DNA of 10,992 bases, from the NCBI GenBank assembly GCA_050288705.1, contig JBNKEI010000148.1:1-10992 (forward strand), given 5' to 3'. Below, in pieces: positions 1 to 6,182 of this stretch. The notes below the pieces were generated by a model, which worked only from the letters and a program-made list of their open reading frames with translations, made no database searches and was not told the origin of the DNA. The position numbers and the translations under genes were made by a program. The first letter of the stretch is position 1. Each line of letters begins with the position of its first letter. Source of the DNA: JBNKEI01 sp050288705 (lineage in GTDB: Bacteria; Myxococcota; Myxococcia; Myxococcales; UBA5297).

Positions 1-112
1 GCAGAGAGCAAAGCTGCTCTCTAGTAATTTGCGGATAGCGGGCCAGAGTTTTTCCCAATGGCTCATTGCGGGCGATAAACTGAAGAATTTCGGTTTTCGA
101 AGGAATGGGCAT
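1..112 (-). CDS. Unidentified protein, N-terminal fragment (3' part beyond window)
   Basis: An open frame starts at the ATG at 112-110 and runs off the left edge without a stop, giving 37 visible codons. The peptide begins MPIPSKTEILQFIARNEPLG and continues with a Y-P-x-I-T-R-E-Q-L segment, which looks like two short amphipathic helices. This is too little to assign a family. It follows the zinc-ribbon gene on the same strand after 24 bases and lies in the same reading frame as that gene, behind its TAG stop. I see no clear Shine-Dalgarno before this ATG, so translation may depend on coupling to the gene upstream. It is supported by the frame staying open, the close spacing and the co-directional context. 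I do not recognise the gene; a downstream catalytic domain is likely but outside the window. Confidence 0.5.
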   Translation of the reverse strand, partial: MPIPSKTEILQFIARNEPLGKTLARYPQITREQLCSL

Positions 113-136
113 AGGAATAACGATTATGAAATATAG

Positions 137-850
137 CTACAAAATTTCTGAAGCGTAAATCAAACGCTGGCAAGAAGGACAAGTTTCAATGGTTGAACCA
201 GAGCGAAGAATGTTCTGAAATTGAGGTGGCAGCCGCATATTGCACCCCTTACAAATTCCGTTGGTGACAGTAGCAATTCCCGTCCCCCGTTTTTTGCGGA
301 CAAAATCATAGCGAGCAGTCAACTCGGGGTCGGTGTGCACTGCCAATTGATTGCGTCTCTCTTGTAGCTCGCGTACCTGGTTGGCCAGGGAGCCGATTTT
401 TTCAGAAAGATCGGCACGTTCTGCGGCGCTGCCATCCTCTTTACGCAGAAGCTCTCGCTCGCGTTCCTCTAAGGTTTTGCGAATAACTAGGCTTTGTTCA
501 GCTAAACTTTTTTGCTCTTCTTCTAGATTAGAAACGTTCTTTTTGGCTATATCAATTTCTCGGGCCAGAGCCGCATACTCTCGGGTAGTACGCATCTCTG
601 CCAGGCGTGCTTCCCATTTTTTAATCTTGTCATTTTCAGAGCCAATTTCCGTTTCTTTTTCGCGTCGCGATTTTTCGCTCTCCGTCAAACGTGTTCGTTC
701 TATTTCCAAAGCCGACCGAGCAGCGGCTAGCTCAGCGTCTAACTCTGCTAGACGCCGGGGATAGATTTCTCCGACTCGCTGTAGCTCGGTTACTTGCATA
801 TCCACGCCCTGTAATGCTTCCAGCCCCTGAATAATCTCCTTAACAGACAC
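137..850 (-). CDS. C4-type zinc-ribbon coiled-coil protein (zf-RING_7 / CT398-HP0958-like)
   Basis: The product is about 237 residues. A long charged helical hairpin, roughly residues 10-170 and rich in Glu, Arg, Lys, Leu and Ala, is followed by a C-terminal zinc ribbon. The zinc ligands are two CxxC pairs, CKGC (about residues 200-203) and CPSC (about 224-227), with the family-like endings 'RLPPQ' and 'CQRLIY'. Family members include Helicobacter HP0958 (FlgZ), which binds RpoN and flagellin mRNA, and chlamydial CT398, which binds sigma54 and type III secretion components. The role in this organism is unknown. I place the start at GTG 850-848 because a GGAGG (860-864) sits nine bases upstream and the protein then begins like family members. 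A TTG at 877 would add nine residues but has a poor ribosome site. It lies downstream of the rpoD operon on the same strand, with an opposing tRNA between them. Confidence 0.88.
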   Translation of the reverse strand: MSVKEIIQGLEALQGVDMQVTELQRVGEIYPRRLAELDAELAAARSALEIERTRLTESEKSRREKETEIGSENDKIKKWEARLAEMRTTREYAALAREIDIAKKNVSNLEEEQKSLAEQSLVIRKTLEERERELLRKEDGSAAERADLSEKIGSLANQVRELQERRNQLAVHTDPELTARYDFVRKKRGTGIATVTNGICKGCNMRLPPQFQNILRSGSTIETCPSCQRLIYASEIL

Positions 851-859
851 TTCTAAATG

Positions 860-864
860 CCTCC
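860..864 (-). promoter_or_regulatory. Ribosome binding site that selects the GTG start of the zinc-ribbon gene
   Basis: On the minus strand this reads GGAGG, nine bases before GTG 850-848. No comparable motif precedes the more upstream TTG at 877, so this site decides the start. Confidence 0.65.
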
Positions 865-955
865 AGGGCGACTTCAACGCAACCGCCCGTCGTATGTTTG
901 TTTGTTAATTAAGGCCAATCTTGCATTTATGCTTGCTCAAAGGCCATTTCCGTGC

Positions 956-995
956 AAAAAAGAAAATCCGTTCGCTGAGGGCCCTTAGCTCAGCG
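956..995 (-). terminator. Possible terminator of the rpoD operon overlapping the tRNA 5' end
   Basis: On the minus strand a 7-bp perfect stem, CGCTGAG at 995-989 with CTCAGCG at 979-973 and a 9-base loop, is followed after six bases by a T-rich run with one C (966-956). The gap between stem and T tract is longer than in a typical intrinsic terminator. The stem lies partly inside the opposing tRNA gene, so the hairpin may be coincidental. There is no better terminator candidate downstream of rpoD. Confidence 0.3.
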
Positions 996-1050
996 GTAGA
1001 GCTGGCGGCTCATAACCGCCTGGTCGCAGGTTCGAATCCTGCAGGGCCCA
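979..1050 (+). tRNA. tRNA with anticodon CAU, probably tRNA-Ile2 (lysidine type)
   Basis: A full cloverleaf can be drawn by hand. The acceptor stem pairs 979-985 with 1043-1049 (7 bp), the D stem 988-991 with 999-1002, the anticodon stem 1004-1008 with 1016-1020, and the T stem 1026-1030 with 1038-1042 around a TTCGAAT loop. The anticodon CAT is at 1011-1013 and the discriminator base A at 1050. CCA is not encoded. It is not an initiator tRNA: position 1 pairs with 72 and the anticodon stem lacks three consecutive G-C pairs. The acceptor beginning GGGCCCTTAGCTCAG and the GGCTCATAACC anticodon arm resemble bacterial tRNA-Ile2, whose CAU anticodon is changed to lysidine by TilS to read AUA. Elongator Met is the alternative. 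It is transcribed against its neighbours and ends 14 bases from the rpoD stop. No convincing promoter is visible. Confidence 0.95.
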
Positions 1051-1064
1051 AACCTCTCCTTCCT

Positions 1065-3260
1065 TCACGATTCTACGAAACTCTTCAGCCGCTTGCTGCG
1101 CGAGGGATGGCGCAATTTGCGCAATGCCTTGGCTTCAATTTGCCGAATTCGTTCCCGAGTAACTTCGAAATCTTGTCCCACTTCTTCTAAGGTGTGGTCG
1201 GACTTCTCGCCAATTCCAAAGCGCATGCGCAGCACTTTCTCTTCTCTCGGTGTTAATGTGGCGAGAACTTTACGTGTCTGCTCAGCTAGGTTCATATTAA
1301 TTACTGCATCCGACGGACTGGCGATGGCCTTGTCTTCAATAAAATCGCCCAGGTGACTGTCCTCTTCCTCCCCAATTGGGGTTTCTAGAGAAATTGGTTC
1401 CTTGGCAATCTTTAAGACTTTGCGGACCTTGTCGAGAGGGAGCTCCATTTTCTCGGCAATTTCTTCCGGAGTTGGTTCGCGACCAATTTCTTGTACCAGA
1501 TAGCGACTAGTGCGAATAAGCTTATTAATAGTCTCAATCATGTGTACAGGAATGCGGATAGTACGCGCTTGATCAGCAATTGCTCTGGTAATAGCTTGTC
1601 TAATCCACCAAGTAGCATAGGTAGAAAACTTGTAGCCGCGTTTGTATTCAAACTTGTCTACAGCTTTCATTAACCCAATGTTGCCTTCTTGTATGAGATC
1701 GAGGAATTGCAGTCCCCGATTGGTGTATTTTTTGGCAATGGACACCACTAAGCGAAGGTTAGCTTCAACCAGCTCGGCTTTAGCTCGCTCAGCTTTGCGC
1801 TCACCAGCAACTATCTCTTCGTAACTTCTGCGCAAATCTTGTATGCGAAGATTGGCTTCTTCTTGCACCCGGAATACCGTTCGGCTTGCCGAACGCACTT
1901 CACGATCAAGATCTTGAAGCTGATCAGAATCAATGCTCAATTTACGGCAGACCTTTTTCTCGTTGCCTAAATTAAGGCGAGCCTTTTTCAGCATTTTTTT
2001 GAGATCGCCTATAGGAGCGCCTGACTTTTTTGTGCATTCCTCAAGAGATTCTTCTGCCCTGTCGACTCGCTCAATCAATTGTTTCAGTACAGCTACAATG
2101 CGATCAATTTGCCTTTTGTTGAGTCGCATTTCCTCCAGGTGTTCCATCATTTCGGTTTGATGCTTCTTAATTTCTTCACGGGCTTCTTTGCGCTTAGCTT
2201 CAGTTACTTTTTTGCGCTCAAGAGTTTCTTCCAGTTTTTCGCACTCTTTATCTAGCTTGCAAATTTTATCAATTAGCTGGATTAACTGCTCGGCTCGCTC
2301 GGACTCATTGAAACCGGCAGGCCCGTTACTACTACCACCTTCCTCATCAGAAGAATCGTCGGAAGACTCGGCTTGCTCAGGTGCGTCTTTGACAATATCG
2401 CGTACCCTCATTTTGCCGGTTTTCAGCTTTTCGCCCATTTCCAGAATTTCTTGTATGGCGATAGGGCTAGAAAGAACTGCCTGAAGGATTTCTTTCTCTC
2501 CTTCTTCAATACGCTTGGCGATCTCTACCTCTCCTTCCCGAGTGAGCAGAGACACTGAGCCCATTTTCCGTAAATACATCCGCACAGGATCGCTGGATTT
2601 TCCGTAGCCTGCTTCGTAATCCTCATCGTCCTTGTCTTCTTCTTCAGGCTTGGGTTCCTCTACTACTGTGGGCTTGGGTTCGGGCAGTTTCATCGATTTG
2701 TTGGAATCCACAATCTCGATGTCATGCTCGCCAAACATGCTCATTACATCATCGATTTGATCGGAAGAAACGATATCTTGCGGAAGCGCGTCGTTTATTT
2801 CGTCGTAAGTTAAAAAGCCTTTTTCCCGACCAGCATCCATTAGAGCTTTTACTTCTTTGCGCTCGGTAACCGCTCCTGGATCGTCGTCCAGGTCGTCTAT
2901 GTCGTCGATTTCATCCAAATCGTCGATATCATCAACATCGTCAAGATCGGAAAGGGCATCCTCACTACTAGATATTTCGTCGAGAGCAGAATCATCGGGT
3001 CCGGTATCGGCCAAAGAAAGACCGGGGCCGAACTCGTCGTTCTCCGAGAATTCACTCTCTTCGGAATCGAGTTCTGCCTCGAACATTTCTTCGCCAGTAT
3101 CAGGACTGTCCTCAACCGTGCGAGAAGAGTTTTGCTTATTTTTACCTTCCTTACTTTCCGTAGGTTTCTTATTCGAGCGAGAGGAAGTGGATTTGGCAAC
3201 CTTTGCTGGCTGCTTGAGGGTTTCCGAGTCTACTTCTTGCTGGATGTCCTTCTTCTTCAA
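1065..3260 (-). CDS. rpoD: Primary RNA polymerase sigma factor, sigma70/RpoD
   Basis: This 731-residue protein directs RNA polymerase to housekeeping promoters. Residues 1-60 are Lys/Ser-rich and about 60-128 are strongly acidic with a D-D-hydrophobic repeat. Region 1.1 follows at about 133-186, region 1.2 at about 222-258 (SSDPVRMYLRKMG), and a long non-conserved charged helical region at about 259-488. Region 2 (about 492-565) includes the -10-melting segment GYKFSTYATWWIRQAI. Region 3 covers about 570-645. Region 4 (about 655-718) ends with the helix-turn-helix and TRERIRQIEAKALRKLRHP. The protein is longer than E. coli RpoD (613 aa), mainly at the N-terminus. The start is TTG at 3260, overlapping the dnaG stop as TTGA, with AAGGAGG eight bases upstream. 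It is the last gene of the rpsU operon. The stop is TGA at 1067-1065. Confidence 0.98.
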   Translation of the reverse strand: MKKKDIQQEVDSETLKQPAKVAKSTSSRSNKKPTESKEGKNKQNSSRTVEDSPDTGEEMFEAELDSEESEFSENDEFGPGLSLADTGPDDSALDEISSSEDALSDLDDVDDIDDLDEIDDIDDLDDDPGAVTERKEVKALMDAGREKGFLTYDEINDALPQDIVSSDQIDDVMSMFGEHDIEIVDSNKSMKLPEPKPTVVEEPKPEEEDKDDEDYEAGYGKSSDPVRMYLRKMGSVSLLTREGEVEIAKRIEEGEKEILQAVLSSPIAIQEILEMGEKLKTGKMRVRDIVKDAPEQAESSDDSSDEEGGSSNGPAGFNESERAEQLIQLIDKICKLDKECEKLEETLERKKVTEAKRKEAREEIKKHQTEMMEHLEEMRLNKRQIDRIVAVLKQLIERVDRAEESLEECTKKSGAPIGDLKKMLKKARLNLGNEKKVCRKLSIDSDQLQDLDREVRSASRTVFRVQEEANLRIQDLRRSYEEIVAGERKAERAKAELVEANLRLVVSIAKKYTNRGLQFLDLIQEGNIGLMKAVDKFEYKRGYKFSTYATWWIRQAITRAIADQARTIRIPVHMIETINKLIRTSRYLVQEIGREPTPEEIAEKMELPLDKVRKVLKIAKEPISLETPIGEEEDSHLGDFIEDKAIASPSDAVINMNLAEQTRKVLATLTPREEKVLRMRFGIGEKSDHTLEEVGQDFEVTRERIRQIEAKALRKLRHPSRSKRLKSFVES

Positions 3261-5101
3261 AGCTGCTGCCTCCTTGATGACTGGGAATGAATGGCATTAC
3301 GCTCCTCCCGGAGCCGGCTACGAAGGGCGGCTAATTGCGTATGTTCTAACTGCAATTGTCCGATTTCTTCTTCAGAAGCATTCCGGGCGGCGGCTTGTTG
3401 AATCTCGATTTGTTTACTGACCTTGCGCTCTTCTATACGTAGTAGACGCAGCCTAATAGAAGATTCGCGAAGGGCTTTACGCTTGGCATCAGCATCAGAA
3501 AGGCTGAACTCAATTTCTCGAAGTTGTCGCTCAATGCCTTGGCGAATAGCAAGGGGAAGGGATGCTAAGTCTTCATAGGGATTTTCACTTTCCAGTAGCA
3601 TTCTTAATTGCAAGGACCGCAACTCATCGCTAAAACGCGATTCCGGTTCATTTTTAAGAGTAGGGTCGCTAATTATCAGCGCGGCAAATAGTTCCTCATG
3701 AATGTCTAGAGATCCGGAAGTGCTTGCTGTGCTTTCACGATCACTAGAAGAAAACTTGGAATCGACGTTTTTTCTAGTAAGTCGAGGAGTATTCCCGTTT
3801 GTAGGCTGGCGAAGATAGGCGCGGATTTGCGATTCTGAAACCCCTAGTCTATCGGATAGTTGTGACCAGAAAATGGTCTTTGCCATGCTTGGCGCCATTC
3901 CTTCAAGAACCGGGCGTAAGTAAGCCAATGCCGCCATTTTTTCCTCTAAAGAAACCGCTCTTTCTTTTGGAAGAAACCTTTCCAAAAGGTGTTCTGAAAG
4001 CGGAGGCGCTGAGGATATTACCTCGTCTAGGGCGCTGCGCCCCTCACGTAAAACAAAAGTATCGGGATCATCATTTTCGGGAAGAGTAGCTACTCGCGCG
4101 CGTACGCCCAAAGAAAGTAAAGTGGGAGCCAGGCGTTCAACTGCTTTTGTTCCTGCAATGTCACCATCTAAAAGGAGCACCAGTTCGCTTGCTCCTAGGC
4201 GTTCCAAAAGATTCCAATGGGCATTGGTAAGCGCGGTGGAACACAGCGCTACTACGTTTTGAATTCCTGTGCCGTACAAGCTAATCACGTCAAAATATCC
4301 TTCTACTAAAATCGCAGTCTTCGACCTCCGTATCTCGTTTTTGGAGAGATCCAAACCGAAGAGCGTTTCGCTCTTTCGGTAAAGCAAGGACTCACACGAG
4401 TTTAAATATTTCGGTGCATGGTCCCTGTCTAGCCGGTTCATTTTCTCGACTAGCCGACCACCAAAAGCAATAGTGCAACCGTTTGAAGAGCGGATGGGAA
4501 TCATTAAACGGCCGCGAAATACATCGTAAGCTCCGTTTTTTCCTTGTGGGCGGGAAGCACAAAGTCCAATCTGCATTCCCCATTCGAGAATGCCTTGTTT
4601 AACAAACTGCGAGGAAAGATCGTTCCAAGAAAGTGCTGAGTAACCTAGTCCGAAAAGTTGGCATAATTCCTTATGAACGCCTCGTTTTTCCAAATATTCG
4701 CGTCCTGGCCGACCTGCTGGGCTATGCCATAGGCATTCTTCAAAAAAACGTTGGGCTTTTTGATTAGTCTCTCGCAGGTGATTGCGAGCGTTCTGGTTAG
4801 GGTCAACCTGCTGTTCTAGAACTACTCCCGCTTCTTGGGCTAAATCTTGTACGGTTTCTGTAAAAGACCGACCAGTGATTCGCTTCCAAAAAGAAATAGC
4901 GTCCCCTCCGGCTTCGCATCCAAAGCATTTAAAATAGCGCTTTTCGGGATGAACATAGAACGAAGGAGTTTTTTCTTCATGAAAAGGGCAGCGACCTTTT
5001 AGCGATCCTCCAGACATTCTCAGCTCGACATGCCTAGAGACCAGCGCGGCAAGATCGGTGCGCTCCAGAATCTCTTGGATTTTTTCCGGCGGAATTTGCA
5101 T
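3257..5101 (-). CDS. dnaG: DNA primase DnaG
   Basis: A 614-residue primase that makes RNA primers for chromosome replication at the fork, working with the DnaB helicase. The N-terminal CHC2 zinc finger has C38, H41, C59 and C62 (CPFHEEKTPSF and CFGC). The RNA polymerase core domain occupies about residues 110-255. The TOPRIM domain carries catalytic EGYFD with E267, DGD with D312 and D314, and DPD at 345-347, the acidic residues that bind metal. The C-terminal part (about 430-614) is diverged, with a Ser/Thr-rich linker at about 430-460 and a long helical charged tail, where the helicase-binding domain is expected. The start is ATG at 5101-5099, matching the family N-terminus (IPPEKIQEILERTDLAALV). 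No strong Shine-Dalgarno precedes it, so coupling to yqeY, which ends 27 bases upstream, is likely. The TGA stop overlaps the rpoD start. Confidence 0.98.
   Translation of the reverse strand: MQIPPEKIQEILERTDLAALVSRHVELRMSGGSLKGRCPFHEEKTPSFYVHPEKRYFKCFGCEAGGDAISFWKRITGRSFTETVQDLAQEAGVVLEQQVDPNQNARNHLRETNQKAQRFFEECLWHSPAGRPGREYLEKRGVHKELCQLFGLGYSALSWNDLSSQFVKQGILEWGMQIGLCASRPQGKNGAYDVFRGRLMIPIRSSNGCTIAFGGRLVEKMNRLDRDHAPKYLNSCESLLYRKSETLFGLDLSKNEIRRSKTAILVEGYFDVISLYGTGIQNVVALCSTALTNAHWNLLERLGASELVLLLDGDIAGTKAVERLAPTLLSLGVRARVATLPENDDPDTFVLREGRSALDEVISSAPPLSEHLLERFLPKERAVSLEEKMAALAYLRPVLEGMAPSMAKTIFWSQLSDRLGVSESQIRAYLRQPTNGNTPRLTRKNVDSKFSSSDRESTASTSGSLDIHEELFAALIISDPTLKNEPESRFSDELRSLQLRMLLESENPYEDLASLPLAIRQGIERQLREIEFSLSDADAKRKALRESSIRLRLLRIEERKVSKQIEIQQAAARNASEEEIGQLQLEHTQLAALRSRLREERNAIHSQSSRRQQL
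3269..3275 (-). promoter_or_regulatory. Strong Shine-Dalgarno for the TTG start of rpoD
   Basis: The minus strand reads AAGGAGG, inside the end of dnaG and eight bases before TTG 3260-3258. It supports the non-AUG start, for which no nearby ATG in frame is better placed. Confidence 0.8.
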
Positions 5102-5128
5102 TGGACGAATCGCAAAGACAGCGTTCTT

Positions 5129-5581
5129 CTAATTATTAGTAGATAGTTTTCTTTTAACGATATCGCTAAGTACTTTGTTTTCGGCTCGACCTTGGCTCAT
5201 AGCAAGAACTGTTTTCATAACTGCTCCCATGTCTTTGAGAGAATGGGCGCCCACTTGCGCTATAGCTATATCGACACATTTTTCCATTTCGTCCACTGAC
5301 CAGCGAGCAGGAAGATAACTTTCCAAGAAAACGGCTTCTTTTTCTTCTTCCAAAGCAAGCTCTGAACGGCCAGCCTGGTTAAACTGAACCACCGAGTCTC
5401 GACGTTGACGCAATTGCTTTTCAATAATTCTAAAAACTTCTGAGTCTTCTAATTCGGCGCCAACTTCAATTTCGCGATGAGTAATGGCGCTTTTGAGAAG
5501 GCGGAGAGTACGCATCGCGATCAAATCGCGGGACTTCATCGCCTTCTTGAGATCCTCGTCCATACGCTTCTTGAGGCTCAT
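5129..5581 (-). CDS. yqeY: GatB/YqeY domain protein
   Basis: A 150-residue stand-alone YqeY protein. The family resembles the tail domain of the GatB subunit of tRNA-dependent amidotransferase, which contacts tRNA; the cellular role of the free form is not settled. Visible family features are an N-terminal D-x-K-x-A-M-K segment, TLRLLKSAI at 25-33, the RQRRDSVVQF helix at 58-67, the ESYLP motif at 87-91, and GA..LKDMGAVMKTV at about 111-125. The length is typical. The ATG at 5581-5579 has GGGAG a few bases upstream. The gene lies between rpsU and dnaG, an arrangement found in many bacteria, and is probably cotranscribed with them. The stop is TAG at 5131-5129. Confidence 0.95.
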   Translation of the reverse strand: MSLKKRMDEDLKKAMKSRDLIAMRTLRLLKSAITHREIEVGAELEDSEVFRIIEKQLRQRRDSVVQFNQAGRSELALEEEKEAVFLESYLPARWSVDEMEKCVDIAIAQVGAHSLKDMGAVMKTVLAMSQGRAENKVLSDIVKRKLSTNN

Positions 5582-5616
5582 GGCTTCTCCCGCAGGAAAT
5601 ATACTTCACTTATACG

Positions 5617-5647
5617 TGGTCTGGCGACTCTAAGAATCGCCAGACCA
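5617..5647 (-). other. Strong RNA hairpin between rpsU and yqeY
   Basis: A perfect 11-bp inverted repeat: TGGTCTGGCGA at 5617-5627 and TCGCCAGACCA at 5637-5647, with a 9-base loop. It lies in the 123-base gap after rpsU. No T tract follows on either strand, so it is not a standard intrinsic terminator. It may be an mRNA processing or stability element, or a partial attenuator separating the abundant rpsU message from yqeY-dnaG-rpoD. The hairpin is seen in the sequence; its function is inferred. Confidence 0.6.
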
Positions 5648-5664
5648 TAAGACTGTCACTACAA

Positions 5665-5692
5665 AGAGACGTCGCAGCTTGACTACATCTCT
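5665..5692 (-). other. Second, weaker hairpin just after rpsU
   Basis: AGAGACGT at 5665-5672 pairs with ACATCTCT at 5685-5692. In the minus-strand RNA this is an 8-bp stem with one G-U pair and a 12-base loop. It starts 12 bases after the rpsU stop codon and precedes the stronger hairpin at 5617-5647, so the two stand in tandem. Confidence 0.35.
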
Positions 5693-5704
5693 TGGCAGGC
5701 CGGC

Positions 5705-5902
5705 CTAGGTGTACGATTTGCGCATCTTTTTAAGCGCACGCTTCTTAGCTGCCAAAGCTTTCTTTTTAGCTTTGACTGACGGCTTTTCGTAGTGCTCACG
5801 TTTACGAATTTCTGAAAGAATTCCAGCTTTCTCGCACTGCTTTTTAAAGCGTTTCATGGCGTTATCGAAATTTTCGCCGTCTTTAACGCGTACTCCTGGC
5901 AT
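5705..5902 (-). CDS. rpsU: 30S ribosomal protein S21
   Basis: A 65-residue, very basic protein of the small ribosomal subunit. In Proteobacteria S21 helps mRNA engagement near the anti-Shine-Dalgarno region of 16S rRNA. It begins MPGVRVKDGENFDNAMKRFK, the classic S21 start, has KREHYEKPSVK in the middle, and ends in a Lys/Arg-rich tail (about residues 43-63). The length is normal for the family. The ATG at 5902-5900 follows the near-perfect Shine-Dalgarno GGAGGTGA at 5914-5907. It is the first gene of the rpsU-yqeY-dnaG-rpoD operon and has its own promoter just upstream. The stop is TAG at 5707-5705. Confidence 0.98.
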   Translation of the reverse strand: MPGVRVKDGENFDNAMKRFKKQCEKAGILSEIRKREHYEKPSVKAKKKALAAKKRALKKMRKSYT

Positions 5903-5906
5903 CGGC

Positions 5907-5942
5907 TCACCTCCCTTCCCAAAAAATCGCCCGACGGGAAGG
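5907..5942 (-). promoter_or_regulatory. rpsU leader: strong Shine-Dalgarno next to a small hairpin
   Basis: The minus-strand leader carries GGAGGTGA (5914-5907), seven bases from its GGAGG core to the ATG. Immediately 5', CCTTCCC (5942-5936) can pair with GGGAAGG (5920-5914) across a 15-base loop. This 7-bp stem reaches the first base of the Shine-Dalgarno. The pairing could modulate rpsU translation, but that is inference. Confidence 0.45.
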
Positions 5943-5973
5943 TAGACGGACGAAATGTATGTTAAAACTTGCG

Positions 5974-6002
5974 TTTATAACCAATGTTGTTACCAAAGTC
6001 AA
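5974..6002 (-). promoter_or_regulatory. Sigma70-type promoter of the rpsU-yqeY-dnaG-rpoD operon
   Basis: On the minus strand a -35 box TTGACT (6002-5997) is separated by exactly 17 bases from a -10 box TATAAA (5979-5974). Each matches the E. coli consensus at five of six positions. Transcription should start near 5967, giving a leader of about 65 bases before rpsU. RpoD, the last product of the operon, would itself recognise this promoter. Confidence 0.75.
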
Positions 6003-6182
6003 TGAAATCTAGCTATTTTTTAAAAGAGGCAATCGAAAAACCCCAGTTTTATGCTTTGGGCGAGCAAAGTCGAAAAAAAAGGACAACTGATAAAAGGACA
6101 TCGGAGAGTGCTCTTTTCGGACAGACGTTTAAAGGTGTAGGCGAATATTGTCAACCAAAGAACGCGTGCCCATTGGTTATTT
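6003..6182. other. AT-rich intergenic stretch between the divergent rpsU operon and the plus-strand gene
   Basis: This 180-base stretch contains A-rich runs, including A8 at 6073-6080, and no recognisable RNA gene, long inverted repeat or operator. It must hold the plus-strand promoter of the gene at 6183, but I find no -35/-10 pair with proper spacing. The isolated TGATAA at about 6089 has no matching -35 box. Confidence 0.4.

Noticed and set aside
3..22. Inverted repeat AGAGAGC / GCTCTCT at the left edge
   Set aside because: It is a 7-bp repeat inside a coding frame with no T tract, so it is most likely incidental.
904..933. Possible plus-strand promoter for the tRNA (TTAATT, 17 bases, TATGCT)
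   Set aside because: It matches only about three and four of six consensus positions; too weak to report as a promoter.
2857..3420. A 187-codon plus-strand open frame opposite the start of rpoD and end of dnaG
   Set aside because: It is the complement of the acidic Asp/Glu/Ser-rich rpoD coding region, giving a Ser-rich low-complexity peptide with no ribosome site or recognisable motif.
5697..5706. Perfect 10-base palindrome AGGCCGGCCT at the rpsU stop codon
   Set aside because: It is short, GC-rich and has no partner copy or known site function in view; probably chance.
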